From Diphasiastrum complanatum (Eukaryota; Streptophyta; Lycopodiopsida; Lycopodiales; Lycopodiaceae), in assembly GCA_029204225.1 (NCBI GenBank), contig CM055101.1:4111799-4175798 (forward strand): a stretch of DNA of 64,000 nt, in the 5' to 3' direction. A program made the translations under genes and the position numbers. Below are positions 23,233 through 34,578 of this stretch, one piece after another. The notes beneath the pieces were generated by a model. That model had not been told where the DNA came from, searched no databases, and saw only the letters and a list, made by a program, of their open reading frames with translations. Position 1 is the stretch's first letter. Every line of letters starts with the position of its first letter.

Positions 23233-23639
23233 TAGAATGACTTTGCGAAAAAAGACTGCTTACTTTCAGTCTCTGGCACAAAAACTCATAGATTTCTTGG
23301 GCTCCTCCTCTTCTTCCTTCTTCTGGAAGATGTTTTCTAAAAACTCATGTAAGCCAGCTCCTATTGCCATCGAATCCTGGATTGCCTATGCTATAAAACT
23401 CTATACAGTTGACTCTCCTGCCATCTCTCTCTCTCCACGACCATCGGAATTCACCCTTTTCACTCCTCCCATGATTGAAAACACCATAAAAAATAGTCAA
23501 ACCCATAAAGCCATTGATGTTGACTTCCTAAGTATGGATTTCCTAAAACCTAGCGCCCATATTGTTGCTCCATACATATCCCATGTTTTTAACCAATCTG
23601 TTATTTGTGGCCTTCCCACACGTTGGTGTACTAACCTTT
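23233..23639 (+). pseudogene. LINE ORF2 continuation, pre-RT region (copy A)
   Basis: Translation gives TLRKKTAYFQSLAQKLIDFL, SLSPRPSEFTLFTPPMIENT and AHIVAPYISHVFNQSVICGL. This aligns with the minus-strand LINE at 55028-54690. It stops at CTAACCTTTT, where the other copy continues into ACACCCTATACTTAAGG, so the RT core is missing. This is the segment just before RT motif 1 (the NYRTI block). Confidence 0.8.
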
Positions 23640-23781
23640 TGTAAGCTTCTACTCATGGACTTACAAAACACATGCCATGGCTTGAAGTTTATTGACAGAT
23701 ACTCATACGTGGTCTTACAAAACACATGCCACGGAGTTTTATTATTTTTTTATTTTCTCTGTGTTAGCACAGTTGCTAACA
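23640..23781 (-). repeat. Fragment of Tat-type LTR, minus orientation (first about 141 bp)
   Basis: Its reverse complement matches 32913-33053, the start of the plus-strand Tat LTR (TGTTAGCAAC...GAAGCTTA), with few differences. To its right lies a polypurine tract and a minus-strand coding frame, as in a normal internal-to-3'-LTR junction. To its left it stops abruptly against LINE sequence. Confidence 0.85.
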
Positions 23782-23796
23782 TTATCCCCCTCCTTA
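23782..23796 (-). promoter_or_regulatory. Polypurine tract of the minus-strand Tat-like element
   Basis: The minus strand reads AAGGAGGGGGATAA directly before TGTTAGCAAC. This identifies the frame to the right as the 3' internal part of an LTR element. Confidence 0.7.
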
Positions 23797-24825
23797 TTGG
23801 ATTGGTAGTCCCACACCAATCGACGCGTTTTCGTCCTGGATTTTTTGTGCTTCTTGGAGGCGAGACTGTTGTTGTCGGGAGTGGTAGATGGTCGTCCCGA
23901 TGCCCTCCATCATTTGCCATCGTAGTTTGTTCAGGAAGGGCATGGGTTTGTAATAATGGAGCATACCCTGGAGAAAGTTATGGGTTTTCCATAGCTCCAC
24001 CATATCAACGTGCAAGGCGGAAGTAAGTGCAGCGCAATAATAGAGCCTTGCAACGTTGATATGGTCGTCTTGTGTGCGCAAGGGTTTATTGATGTCAAGG
24101 GCAATTGGGGGTAACCCTCGATCCCAAAAACCTCTGAGTTCTGCCAGAAATGCCACCAGGCCGCAATTATCCGCAAAATATCTGACATTGAGATCAGGAT
24201 TGCCATGGTGCTTCTGGTAGAAGACTCGGCAGTTGGTGACCATGTCTTCGGCTAACTTGCCGGTATCGACTCCTGTGAGCTTAGGCCAAAAGATTCTATT
24301 CTTGACCTTGGTGGCAGGAAACGGTTCTCGCCTCGCTACTGGATAGTAATAAGGATTGGTGCGCATGTAGGAGGGAGCTTCGAGATACAGTGCCATCGAG
24401 GTCTTACTTTGCAAGAAGAGCTGATGGCGCCAGAGAGGTTGTGGATCCAGGAGTTTGACTGCTGCTTTATGTGTTTGACACTGGTCCAAATCTGGCAGTA
24501 TGTAGCCACCTCGCTCTATTGTTGTTGGATACTTCTTTGCAAACTCCTGAGAGACGCGCAACTCCTTGCTTGGTTCTGTGGGCGTGATTCTGTGCTGGAT
24601 GGTGAGGGGCTTCAGAGGCAATCTCATGTGCGGTTTGTGGATCGGGATCAGGAGATAGAGGAGGCGAGGGGTTAGCTTCTGCAATGCGTTGTGATTCAGG
24701 TGAAAAGTGTCGTGGAATGAAGGTGGGCTTAGTGGTGTCAAGGGGGTTAGAAGCGGTGGAAGGGAAAAGAAAATGTTGGGAGCTGGTACCCCCAAAGCCC
24801 GATGGATTGGTTGGTGTTTGAGCTC
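23794..24825 (-). pseudogene. C-terminal part of an unrecognised retroelement protein, split by chromovirus II
   Basis: Reading leftward, this continues the frame that breaks at 30892, the five-base duplication AGCTC counted once. It is open for about 344 codons. A proline-rich stretch (FFSLPPLLTPLTPLSPPSF) is followed by a compact part with SMALYLEAPSYMRTNPYYYP, RIFWPKLTGVDTGKLAEDM, VRYFADNCGLVAFLAELRGF and HVDMVELWKTHNFLQGM. It ends RLQEAQKIQDENAS about 12 bp before the polypurine tract. No enzyme motif or membrane segment is evident. It may be the extra ORF found after pol in Tat-lineage elements, or a divergent gag of a non-autonomous element. Confidence 0.5.
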
Positions 24826-25172
24826 TGTTACGAGCTCGTAACCAGTGCCGAACCCTAGAGAACATAGATAGGTCAGATACCACAGTCAGGGTCGTGTCCA
24901 GCGTACATGACCAACAGGGCAAGACAGTGTGAGTAGTGTGCCCCAGCACGGTCCATAGCCATGGCGGGCCTAACACAGCCTAGGAACCCTGTCAGCAGGA
25001 TAGGGCCCCCAGTTGGGTCCCGACGTGCAGTCGGCCACGTGGCCGACACTTGGCAGTAGCATGCTACCAGTCCTCACACTGGGCTAGGAGGGGCTTACTC
25101 TATATCAGGGAGTAGGCAAGGTTGGATGGATCAATTAGTGTTTGCCCTACTGTGGTGTTAGGATCTATTACA
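24826..25172 (+). repeat. 5' LTR of chromovirus copy II
   Basis: TGTTACGAGC to ATCTATTACA. It lacks about 11 bp (the GACCACGACAGTGCC area) present in the other three LTRs of this family here. Confidence 0.95.
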
Positions 25173-25173
25173 C

Positions 25174-25185
25174 TGGTATCAGAGC
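25174..25185 (+). promoter_or_regulatory. Primer-binding site, initiator tRNA-Met
   Basis: TGGTATCAGAGC, one base after the LTR. Confidence 0.9.
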
Positions 25186-26074
25186 CATCTCCATCTTTGG
25201 GAGCTTAGTAGCAGTAGTAGAGAAAGTCCTAAAGGTGTACAGATACTTGGAGATTTCAGAAAATAGAAGAGCAGGGCCAGCGCTGTAGGGACAGCTTCCT
25301 ACTGACCAAAAGTTTGTAGGAAAGTTTGCTCTTTAGATAGAAATTAGTCCAAATTTCTAGAGCAGGTCCAGCGCTGCAAATTCAGTCTTCATCTCTGATT
25401 TTTGCCATCAGATTCAGGGAGTTAGAGCGGATTTTTGAGGAGAAAGGGTGGTGCTGATCCATCGCTGATAGTACCCTCATATATCTTGATTTTCAAAATC
25501 ACTTTTGGTCTCAAATCAGAAGAACTTAGAGAAATCAGGTCGCTGTCCAGTCAGCAAGGGCAGAGAGCCACCAAAATCAGAAAGTATTTGTATTTTTTGG
25601 GCCTCAAGCCAGAATTTTCTGAGCAGTAGAACCTCAGTCAGACAACGAGCAGGGTGCCCTTGAAATTCCATAATTCAGAATTATTTTTGGCTTCAAAATT
25701 GTTTTTTTTGGACCAACTGAGACGCTGATCAGACAGCGAGAGGGGGAAGCAAGAAATTCCAGATTTTCTTTGCATCTTTTTCAGCTTTCTACTCAATTTT
25801 TCAGAGCCACAGGTCTGCTAGTAAATCAGCGAGCAACTTCCTCCAAGATTCTAGAAATTTGAAACACTATTTGGGCTTCAAACTTGGATTTTTCCGGGAC
25901 AGCAGATCTGAGATTCGTTGTGGAAGAGCTGAGAGGGTTCCTCTTCGTATTTTCTTTGGAAGTATAGTCCTCAAAAACAGCTAAGTCGTCTTTCCTTTCC
26001 CTTGTACAGTTGTAAATTAGTCTTTTAGACTTTTTTCCTTCAGAAGTTATGGTAGCTCTCTTTCAATTCCGAAG
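25186..26074 (+). other. Untranslated leader of chromovirus copy II
   Basis: It is longer than, and mostly unlike, the leader of copy I until about 25,915. The same CAGCGCTG (25278, 25369) and CAGCGAG (25734, 25827) motifs recur. The last part (CTAAGTCGTCTTTCCTTTCC onward) is shared again with copy I. Confidence 0.6.
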
Positions 26075-29000
26075 ATGACCACTCCTCAGGGACCTGATCA
26101 ACCCCAAGAGAGAGGCTTCGACGAACTTGAAACAGAAGCCTTGGCTTACAGAAAAGGGAAGGAACCCATGGAAGTGGAAGAACAGGAACAGTTCGCCGAA
26201 GAACTCGACGAACTGGTTACCAAGGAGCAGTTTCTCCAATTGGTAACAGAAGTGGATGAACTAAAGTTGGCATTAGCCAATTTCAAGTCCAGTGTGGACT
26301 ACTCGTTCGCTGAACTCAAAAACTTGATTTTGAGTTCCGCGAAAGGAAGCCTTCCCTCCACTTCTCAGTTATCCCCTTCTCCACTTCCATCAGTTTCGGG
26401 TGAGACTTTACGGTCTCACCCCAGTGTTTTTAAGGATTTAAAACCTACTACTTTTAATGGGGAAGAGAAGGATAGAAATGCAGATATTCTACAAACCTTC
26501 CTCAGCAAATGGAAGACCATTCATGCTCTTAAACAGACCCCTGACCATTTGCAAGCAATTGAGGCCAGTCTTTCCTTAGGGCCTATGGCCTATAAGTTGT
26601 GGTTAAATCTCCAGGAGACTGGGCAGACTCCCCGGTCATGGAAAGCTTTTGAAGAAGCTTTCCTAAGAGAATTTCTACCAGAAAATGAATTTGATAGAGC
26701 CTGGGAAGCCTGGGAAAGAACAGTAATGGACAAGTCCCTCATCCAATATATCTCGCAGTATCGAGAAACGATTTTAAAGATTAAAAATATGGATAACTAT
26801 CAGAAAATTAGGGGATTTGACCGTGGCCTCAAAGATGAATATAAAGTAGAGGTCCAAAGAAACTCGCCTACTACCCTTGAGCAAGCTCTCAGATATGCTT
26901 AAATCTATGATGATTCAGTGGGTAGGAAGAGGGCGAGACAACAACCACTTTCTGAGCAGCTTCCTCAGAAAGACTTTTAATTTAAAAAGAAATTTTTAAA
27001 AAGAAAGAAAGAAGATAAATTTAAAGGTGAAGCTCCTCAGAAACGCCCTTCACTCATACAGCCCTTAAAACCAGATGATTTTGAGAAAGCCAAACAAGAA
27101 CATTTGTGCTTTGTGTGTATGGGCAAGGGACACACAGTCAGACAGTGTCCCAAGGGGCCTTTCACTAAAAAAGATAAAAAAGATAAAAAACAAGTTCATC
27201 TTGTTCAGACTGTATGTTTTCCCAGTGACTCGGCAGCTTCCGAGATCAAAGTGTATCATGAAGATCATGAACACTGTTGCCAGCTGACCTCTGCAATGCT
27301 AGCGAGACCCTTCAGCTTTGGGCCGCATGACCTAGTACGTATGCATGGGAAAGTTGGTAACCAGTCAGTAAGAGTCATGGTTGATGATGGGGCAACCCAT
27401 AATTTCATCAACCACACCCTGGTTAAAAAGCTTAAACTACCAGAAGTACCTAGTCAACATAGGTACATAGTTTCATTAGCTACGGGTGAAGATAAAAAAA
27501 TATGGGAAACTATGGTAAGTAAGTTAAATCTTGGTATTCAGGGGTACCAAGATGAAATAAACTTTCAGATAATGCACCTGGATCGAACAGATATTGTTCT
27601 CGGGTGAGATTGGCTCTACAGTTTAGAACCTTCCCTCCACAGAAACTATCAGGAAAACACCCTCAGCTTTCAGCATAAAGGCCGAGAGATCCAGTTGCAT
27701 GGGGAGCATGATGTTCCCAACAGTCCTATGGTCTGCAGTTCAGAGCTCTGTCAGCTAATCGGAGACGAATACCATCAGGTATTCTTATGTGACTTTCAGT
27801 TTATTCCTGAAGTTTCTATTTCCAGTTCTATTCAGCAAAAAATCAGTAAATTAGAAACTTTATTGTCTAAATTTAAAGATGTTTTTCCTGAAGATTTGCC
27901 ACATGGTTTACCACCTAGCAGAGAGGTAGATCATGTAATAAACCTAGTACCAGGTACAGCACCTGTTTCTAAACCTCCGTATCGGGTCAGCCGAACAGAG
28001 GATGAAGAAATAACTAGGCAGTTAACAGATTATCTTGGAAAAGGCCAAATTCAGACCAGTAGTTCACCATGGGCCTCACCAGTCCTATTGGTGAAAAAGA
28101 AAGAGGAGTCTATGCGTCTTTGCGTAGATTACAGAGCCCTCAATAAAGTCACAATTAAGAATAAATACCCTATGCCTCGGGCAGACGAGTTGTTTGACCA
28201 ACTCAACGGGCCTAAGTTTTTCAGCAAAATAGACCTCAGATCGGGATATCATCAAGTCCGTATAAAATCGGAAGATGTCTCGAAAACAGCTTTTAGGACT
28301 CGTCACAGTCATTATGAGTTTAAGGTGATGCCATTTGGGCTCACAAATGCTCCAGCTACCTTTATGACCTTGATGAACAGTGTCCTCAGACCATACTTGG
28401 GTAAGTTTGTAGGGAAAGGAGTTTATTTGGGAGTCCGCACAGTAGGAGAGCTTTGATGCTCTCAAAACAGCCTTAGCTACAGCACCAGTTAAGTCGTCGA
28501 CCCCAATCAGCCATTTGTGGTCGAAACAGATGCTAGCGACTTTGCAGTAGGTGTTGTGCTAACTCAGGGTGGACGACCAGTTGCGTTCGAGAGTAAAAAA
28601 CTCGAGCCAGTTTAGACTAGGTATAGTGCCTATGAAAAGGAACTCTTTTCTATAGTCCATGCCCTTAAGACTTGGAGGCATTATTTGTATGGTGCCAACT
28701 TTGAGGTCCTGACAGACCATGAGAGTCTCGGATACCTTTGCAATCAACCTGAGCTTAGAGGTCGGAAAGCTCGTTGGGCAGAGTTGATGCAAGAGTTTGA
28801 CATGTCTATCAGATATAGACGTGGAAAATTTAATACAGTAGCAGATGCCCTTAGCAGAATGCCTATGATAAACGAGCTGAGTTTTACTCAGATTCGTAAT
28901 GAGTTACTCGAGTCCTTGAGAGGGAAATGTCAGCATGATGCATTCTTCTCTACTATCTAGAGCTCAGTCCAGAACAGACAGTTACAGACTCCAAAACCAG

Positions 29001-30523
29001 TTCCCGGGGCTGCTGCCAGTTCATCCAAGAATATGGCAGCTTCCGTTGAGGATGATGATGAGTCCGAGTATACGTCGTCAGATGACGTTGAGGATTCTGA
29101 GCCTGTATTACCCAAGCAAACCCCAGTGGTTGAGGGTCAGTTGACTCAAGGATTCAAATGGAAACAGTATTCCATTCAGGATGAGTACTTGCTCTATAGA
29201 GATAGAGTATGTGTCCCCAATTCAGAGGATTATAGGCAGCAGGTCCTATATGAATGTCATGACAATCCTAGCGCGGGACACCCAGGCATACAGAAGACCT
29301 ATGAGCTTCTTCGTAGGCAATTTTTCTGGCCCAGTATGAAAAAGGACGTCCACCAGTATGTAACCAGTTGCCAGAAATGTCAAGTAAATAAAGCAGAGCG
29401 TTTAAAGACGGGAGGGTTGTTGCATCCCTTAGAAATACCAGTTGGTAAATGGGAGAGTATCTCCATGGATTTTATAGTAGGCCTGCCTGAAACCCAAAAG
29501 GGTAATGACGCTATATGGGTCACAGTTGACCGTCTGACCAAAATGGCTCATTTTATTCCGACCAAAACAACCGTTAGAGCTCCAGAGTTAGCAAGGTTGT
29601 TTGTAGACGGGCTATTTAAATTGTACGGTCTACCTTCCGGCATAGTCAGCGACCGGGACAGTAAGTTTACTGGAAATTTTTGGAGGGCAGTATTCCATCA
29701 TCTCCGTACTAAACTTAATATGAGTACCACCGACCATCCACAGACGGACGGTCAAACAGAAAGGGTAAATCAAGTGCTGGAGGATATGCTTCGTGCATAC
29801 GTCAGCAAGAGGCAGACTAATTGGGAGGAGTATCTCTCGATATTAGAGTTTGCTTACAACAGTACCAAACATTCAGCTACGGGATACAGCCCATTTATGC
29901 TGATGTACGGTTTTCAGCCACGCTCACCCACAGCTGTAGGGTTTAAACAAGAAAAAGTTGAAGCAGCCAGAAACTTTTTAGAAGACCTAAACCAGATGAT
30001 AGAACATGCTAAGCGTAGCATTAGACAATCCCAGGATCGAGCCAAGCATTATGCAGATCCACACAGATGGGATGTGCAGTTCTCCACTGGTGAGAAAGTC
30101 TACTTGAGAGTCCCAGTTGACTCTAAAACCCTCAAATCAGGAGTGTGTGCTAAGTTGTCTCCAAGGTATTGTGGTCCCTTTACCAGCAGTAGGAGACTAG
30201 GCGAGGTCACCTATGAACTAGAACTCCCACACAGCAGTAAGGTTTTTCCAGTCTTTCATGTAAGTCAGTTACGAAAAGCCTTAACCAGATCAGATAATCT
30301 GGTAGGGGACAGTGTTCTAGTTCTCCCATTGGATCCTCAACAACCTCCACATGAACCAAAGGAGCTTCTTGATAGTAGAGAGACGCAGACTCGTCATACT
30401 CTATACCGAGAATATCTGGTTAAGTGGAATGATCAGCCTGTTGAGAATGCCACTTGGGAAAGAGGCAGTGTCCTTCGCAAGATTTTTCCAGACTTTATCT
30501 TACAGGACCAAGACGGTTCTTAA
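26075..30523 (+). pseudogene. Chromovirus gag-pol polyprotein, copy II (stops and RT deletion)
   Basis: The gag start is intact (ATG 26075, no stop at the site broken in copy I). Stops include TAA 26900 (CAA in copy I), TAA near 26978 (CAA), TGA 27605, TAG near 28613 (CAG) and TAG near 28958 (TGG). Zinc knuckle CFVCMGKGHTVRQC and protease VMVDDGATHNFI are present. After YLGKFVG the sequence jumps to the RNase H lead-in, which removes the FLDD catalytic box and shifts frame. From 29033 to 30523 a clean frame holds integrase (VSDRDSKFTGNFW, DGQTERVNQVLEDML) and chromodomain (YLVKWNDQPVENATWE). That 3' part is undamaged, unlike the 5' part. Confidence 0.9.
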
Positions 30524-30534
30524 GGGGGAGGGAG

Positions 30535-30891
30535 TGTTACGAGCTCGTAACCAGTGCCAAACCCTAGAGAACATAGATAGGTCAGATACCATAGTAAGGG
30601 TCGTGTCCAGCGTACATGACCAACAGGGCAAGACAGTGTGAGTAGTGTGCCCCAGCACGGTCCATAGCCATGGTGGGCCTAACACAGCCCAGGGACCCTG
30701 TCAGCAGGATAGGGCCCCCAATTGGGTCCCGATGTGCAGTCGGCCACGTCAGTGCCACGTGGCCGACATTGGCAGTAGCATGCTACCAGTCCTCACACTG
30801 GGCTAGGAGGGGCTTACTCTATATCAAGGAGTAGGCAAGGTTGGGTGGATCAGTTAGTGTTTGCCCTACTGTGGTGTTAGGATCTATTACA
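30535..30891 (+). repeat. 3' LTR of chromovirus copy II
   Basis: 357 bp with TGTTACGAGC and ATCTATTACA ends. It follows the AAGGGGGAGGGAG-type tract and is followed by AGCTC. Confidence 0.95.
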
Positions 30892-31989
<1,098 letters not shown>

Positions 31990-32912
31990 CGCGGAGGAAT
32001 AAAACTTACTAATTGAGAGAAAAAAACTTGGCTAAAGTGCGATAAGGTGTAAAAGCCGCAACCACGTATATGGAAGAATCAAGCTCTGAAACTCTGTGAA
32101 TGAATGTGATGATCCTGAAAATAGCCTCTACAATCAGTGGGGGAGAAGCAAACTCTGCCAAAATAATATCGTGAGGAACTGAGTGCTTGGCCCGAATCAT
32201 CCGCCTAAGCATGAGAATCTGCAAACGCAAGATAATTCCTAGCTATGTAGAAAGTCCGAAGCATACTGAAACCATGAGGACTTAGCCCTCTCCTCGACTA
32301 AAGTGCGTGAAGATGTAAAAGCCGCTACCACGTATACGGAAGAGTCAAGCTCTGAAACTATGTGAATGAATGTGATGATCCTAAAAATAGCCTCTACAAT
32401 CAGTGGGGGAGAAGCAAACTCTGCCAAAATAATATCGTGAGGAACTGACTGCTTGGCCCGAATCATCCGGCTAAGCATGAGAATCTGCAAACGCGAGATG
32501 TCACTTCAAGTATCTCTAAATAAGCCTGGGCCCCATGGCTCTGCTGAATACAGTGCAATTGGAGAAACAGTCGAAGAGAAAAGGCAACAGCGTGTATCAG
32601 GGTCATGTACGTAATAAATAGAGGAAAACCTCTCCATCTGAACAAGAGCAGAGCGCCCCTTGCGGAGCCTTCAATGTAGCTGGTCTAAAAGAAATTAATG
32701 GACCCGAGAAGAGAACACCCAGGTATGTGTAAGACGTTACTATCTCTAGAAGCTGTCCATCATAATAAAACATAGTGTCTCTCATATGCTATCTGTTGGT
32801 GTTAAACACCATAAACTTGGTCTTACCAATGTTCACCCTCAGCCCCCATATCTGACAGAAAATATACAAGGCATCCAGATGTCGCCGAAGTCCTGCAGCC
32901 TAACTAGATAAT
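31990..32912 (-). pseudogene. LINE ORF2 3' fragment with a 265-bp tandem duplication (copy E)
   Basis: Minus-strand reading begins at 32912 at the sequence that follows the YADD box in the LINE at 54128 (GLxRHLDALY region). It continues through LLFRWRGFPLFITYMTLIHA and RLQILMLSRMIRAKQSVPH. The block ending GAGAATCTGCAAACGC is present twice (ends 32229 and 32494), a 265-bp tandem duplication including EFASPPLIVEAIFRIITFIH. It has exactly the part that LINE copy A (ending 23639) lacks, except for about 570 bp of RT core. Confidence 0.75.
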
Positions 32913-33719
32913 TGTTAGCAACTATGCTAATACCGAGAAAATAAAATAATAATAAAACTCCGTGGCATGTGTTTTGTAAGACCACGTATGAGTATCTGTC
33001 AATAAACTTCAAGCCATGGCATGTGTTTTGTAAGTCCATGAGTAGAAGCTTAAATAATAATAAAATCGTTTAAACTTAGATTTAGAACTTAGACTTAGGA
33101 AACTTAAGATTAGAAATATTTTATCTTAAGTTGTCCTAAGTTAAGAAAATTGAAGTTCTAAATCCTAAGTTAGAAGTTCTAGAAAGGCTAGGAACATATT
33201 AGTCCCATAAGTTAGTAGACACTTATGGAAGACCCTCCTTGCCATAAAAGGAGAGGTATTTGCATTGTAAATAACACTTTTGAGATTAAGCTATCTTGCT
33301 CTCTATTTTGGAGAATTATCATTGTATTTCATTTGTGTTCCCCTTGGAAAGGTGCATAGCTTGAGGGAAGGTGCTTGGGCCTCCTCTTGCCTCCTTTTCA
33401 TCGGTTTTATTGTGGCATGTTCATTACTACTTATTTGTTTAGTATTAGCCGCAATTTCATTTTATTACCCTTCGGGTGTTATTCTAGGATTAGTCTAGTC
33501 ACCTTGCGAGTTGGGTAAGCCTTAGCAAGGATTTTTATTGTTGTTACTAATTAGTTTATTTCCGTTTCGGGCACTAGTTGGGTAAGCCTTAGTGCTCTCA
33601 TTCCTGTCCATATTTCTGTTGAAGCTTATTGAAGAAACTTAAAAAGTGGACGAATCTCTACATCCCTATACTACACCCGCAAGTAGATCTAGCCACCGCA
33701 TTCACAAGAAATACTTCCA
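32913..33719 (+). repeat. 5' LTR of the Tat-type element (about 807 bp)
   Basis: It starts TGTTAGCAACTATGC and ends ATACTTCCA. A CATAAAAGGAGAGG box near 33241 is a plausible promoter. GGGTAAGCCTTAG occurs twice (about 33511 and 33570). The start is duplicated in inverse orientation at 23640-23781. It borders LINE copy E at ATAAT. Confidence 0.8.
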
Positions 33720-33723
33720 AAAT

Positions 33724-33737
33724 TGGCGCCGTTGCCG
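33724..33737 (+). promoter_or_regulatory. Primer-binding site, tRNA-Asp
   Basis: TGGCGCCGTTGCCG is the known start of the tRNA-Asp-complementary site of Athila/Tat elements. It lies four bases after the LTR. Confidence 0.85.
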
Positions 33738-34578
33738 CTTTTTAAGTATTTTTCTACCTAGCTTCTTCTCCTTTTTTTCTTTTATTTCTTGCTTCTGTGT
33801 TGTATGGTTGCTTGTGTGCTTATCTCTATCTACCAACAAACAGCATGCGTCGTCTCTCCAGGTCCTACACGAGCTGCTAAGCAACTTCTCAAACCCGGGG
33901 GAAGCAACAAAAGAGTCAACTTGGGCATTTTCTTCAAAAGAAGTGACCCAAGTGACCTTTTTCACAACCAAACAGGTATATCAGAATTCGCCAGTCTGTC
34001 TGCAGCCCTAACAGACCCTAATCTTTCATTTTATCACCTCCACGAATTCTGACCACAGTCAGATTTTGAGAAAACAGCTTGTTATACTGTTAAAATCCCT
34101 TATTTCTCATCAAAATCTTTGTCTTAGAATTCGCCGACTTCACTGAGGCTAGATCTCATTAAGATCAGTCCTTCAGCAGCTCCGCGAATTCTATCTCACA
34201 AATTTTACCCGTTTACTGACAGAACATCACATCTTTCTCTATATTCCCTATCTGCCAGTCAAACCTCCCTATTAGAATTCATCATCAAGCTTAAGAATTC
34301 GCCCTCACACAGCACGATTTTCCTGTACTATCCGCGAATTCTGAATCGTCAAATTTTTCCAGAAAATCTAAAAAAATCACTATTCTGACATTCTAAATAC
34401 TTATTCAGAATTTGCGAGTATTACAGTTAGATTTATCTGCCTCTCCACGATCTCTCAGCCTGTCCGCGAATTCTATAACAATCAGAAAGACCAGTTTTTG
34501 TCCTACGCTATCCATTTTGCAAGCAAATTGCCCTTTTTGTCAAGTACAGTCCTGCCCTACTCCTCTGTATTCTGCATC
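33738..34578 (+). promoter_or_regulatory. Leader with alternating AGAATTCGC / GCGAATTCT motifs
   Basis: Untranslated leader before gag. AGAATTCGC stands at 33983, 34126 and 34294 (variants at 34274 and 34407). The reverse complement GCGAATTCT stands at 34184, 34334 and 34466 (variant at 34042). Orientations mostly alternate 40-60 bp apart, so neighbouring motifs can pair as hairpin stems. The same pattern recurs at 40237-40585. The short frames here (33646-34011, 34412-34786) are probably not translated. Confidence 0.7.

Larger units (their letters stand above)
12186..23639 (+). mobile_element. Plus-strand L1-type LINE (copy A), split by nested LTR elements
   Basis: ORF1 (12186-12960) and the ORF2 endonuclease (about 13015-14010) are followed by a large insertion (14011-23232). 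ORF2 then resumes at 23233 and stops at 23639, shortly before the RT core. About 110 bp of LINE are missing at the insertion: the minus-strand copy at 55200 has a CGCACTTACAATAG segment here that this copy lacks. The 3' half is absent on this strand; an inverted piece at 31990-32912 may be its continuation. Similarity to the LINE at 53000-56785 is high throughout. Confidence 0.8.
24826..30891 (+). mobile_element. Ty3/gypsy chromovirus copy II, target duplication AGCTC, RT deleted
   Basis: LTRs are 24826-25172 (347 bp, with an 11-bp deletion near 25030) and 30535-30891. AGCTC stands at 24821-24825 and 30892-30896. A primer site (25174-25185) and polypurine tract (about 30522-30534) are present. 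The coding region is very similar to copy I but carries several stops and a deletion of about 334 bp in RT. Removing the element restores a continuous minus-strand frame (GKELKHQPIHR). It needs proteins in trans. Confidence 0.95.
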
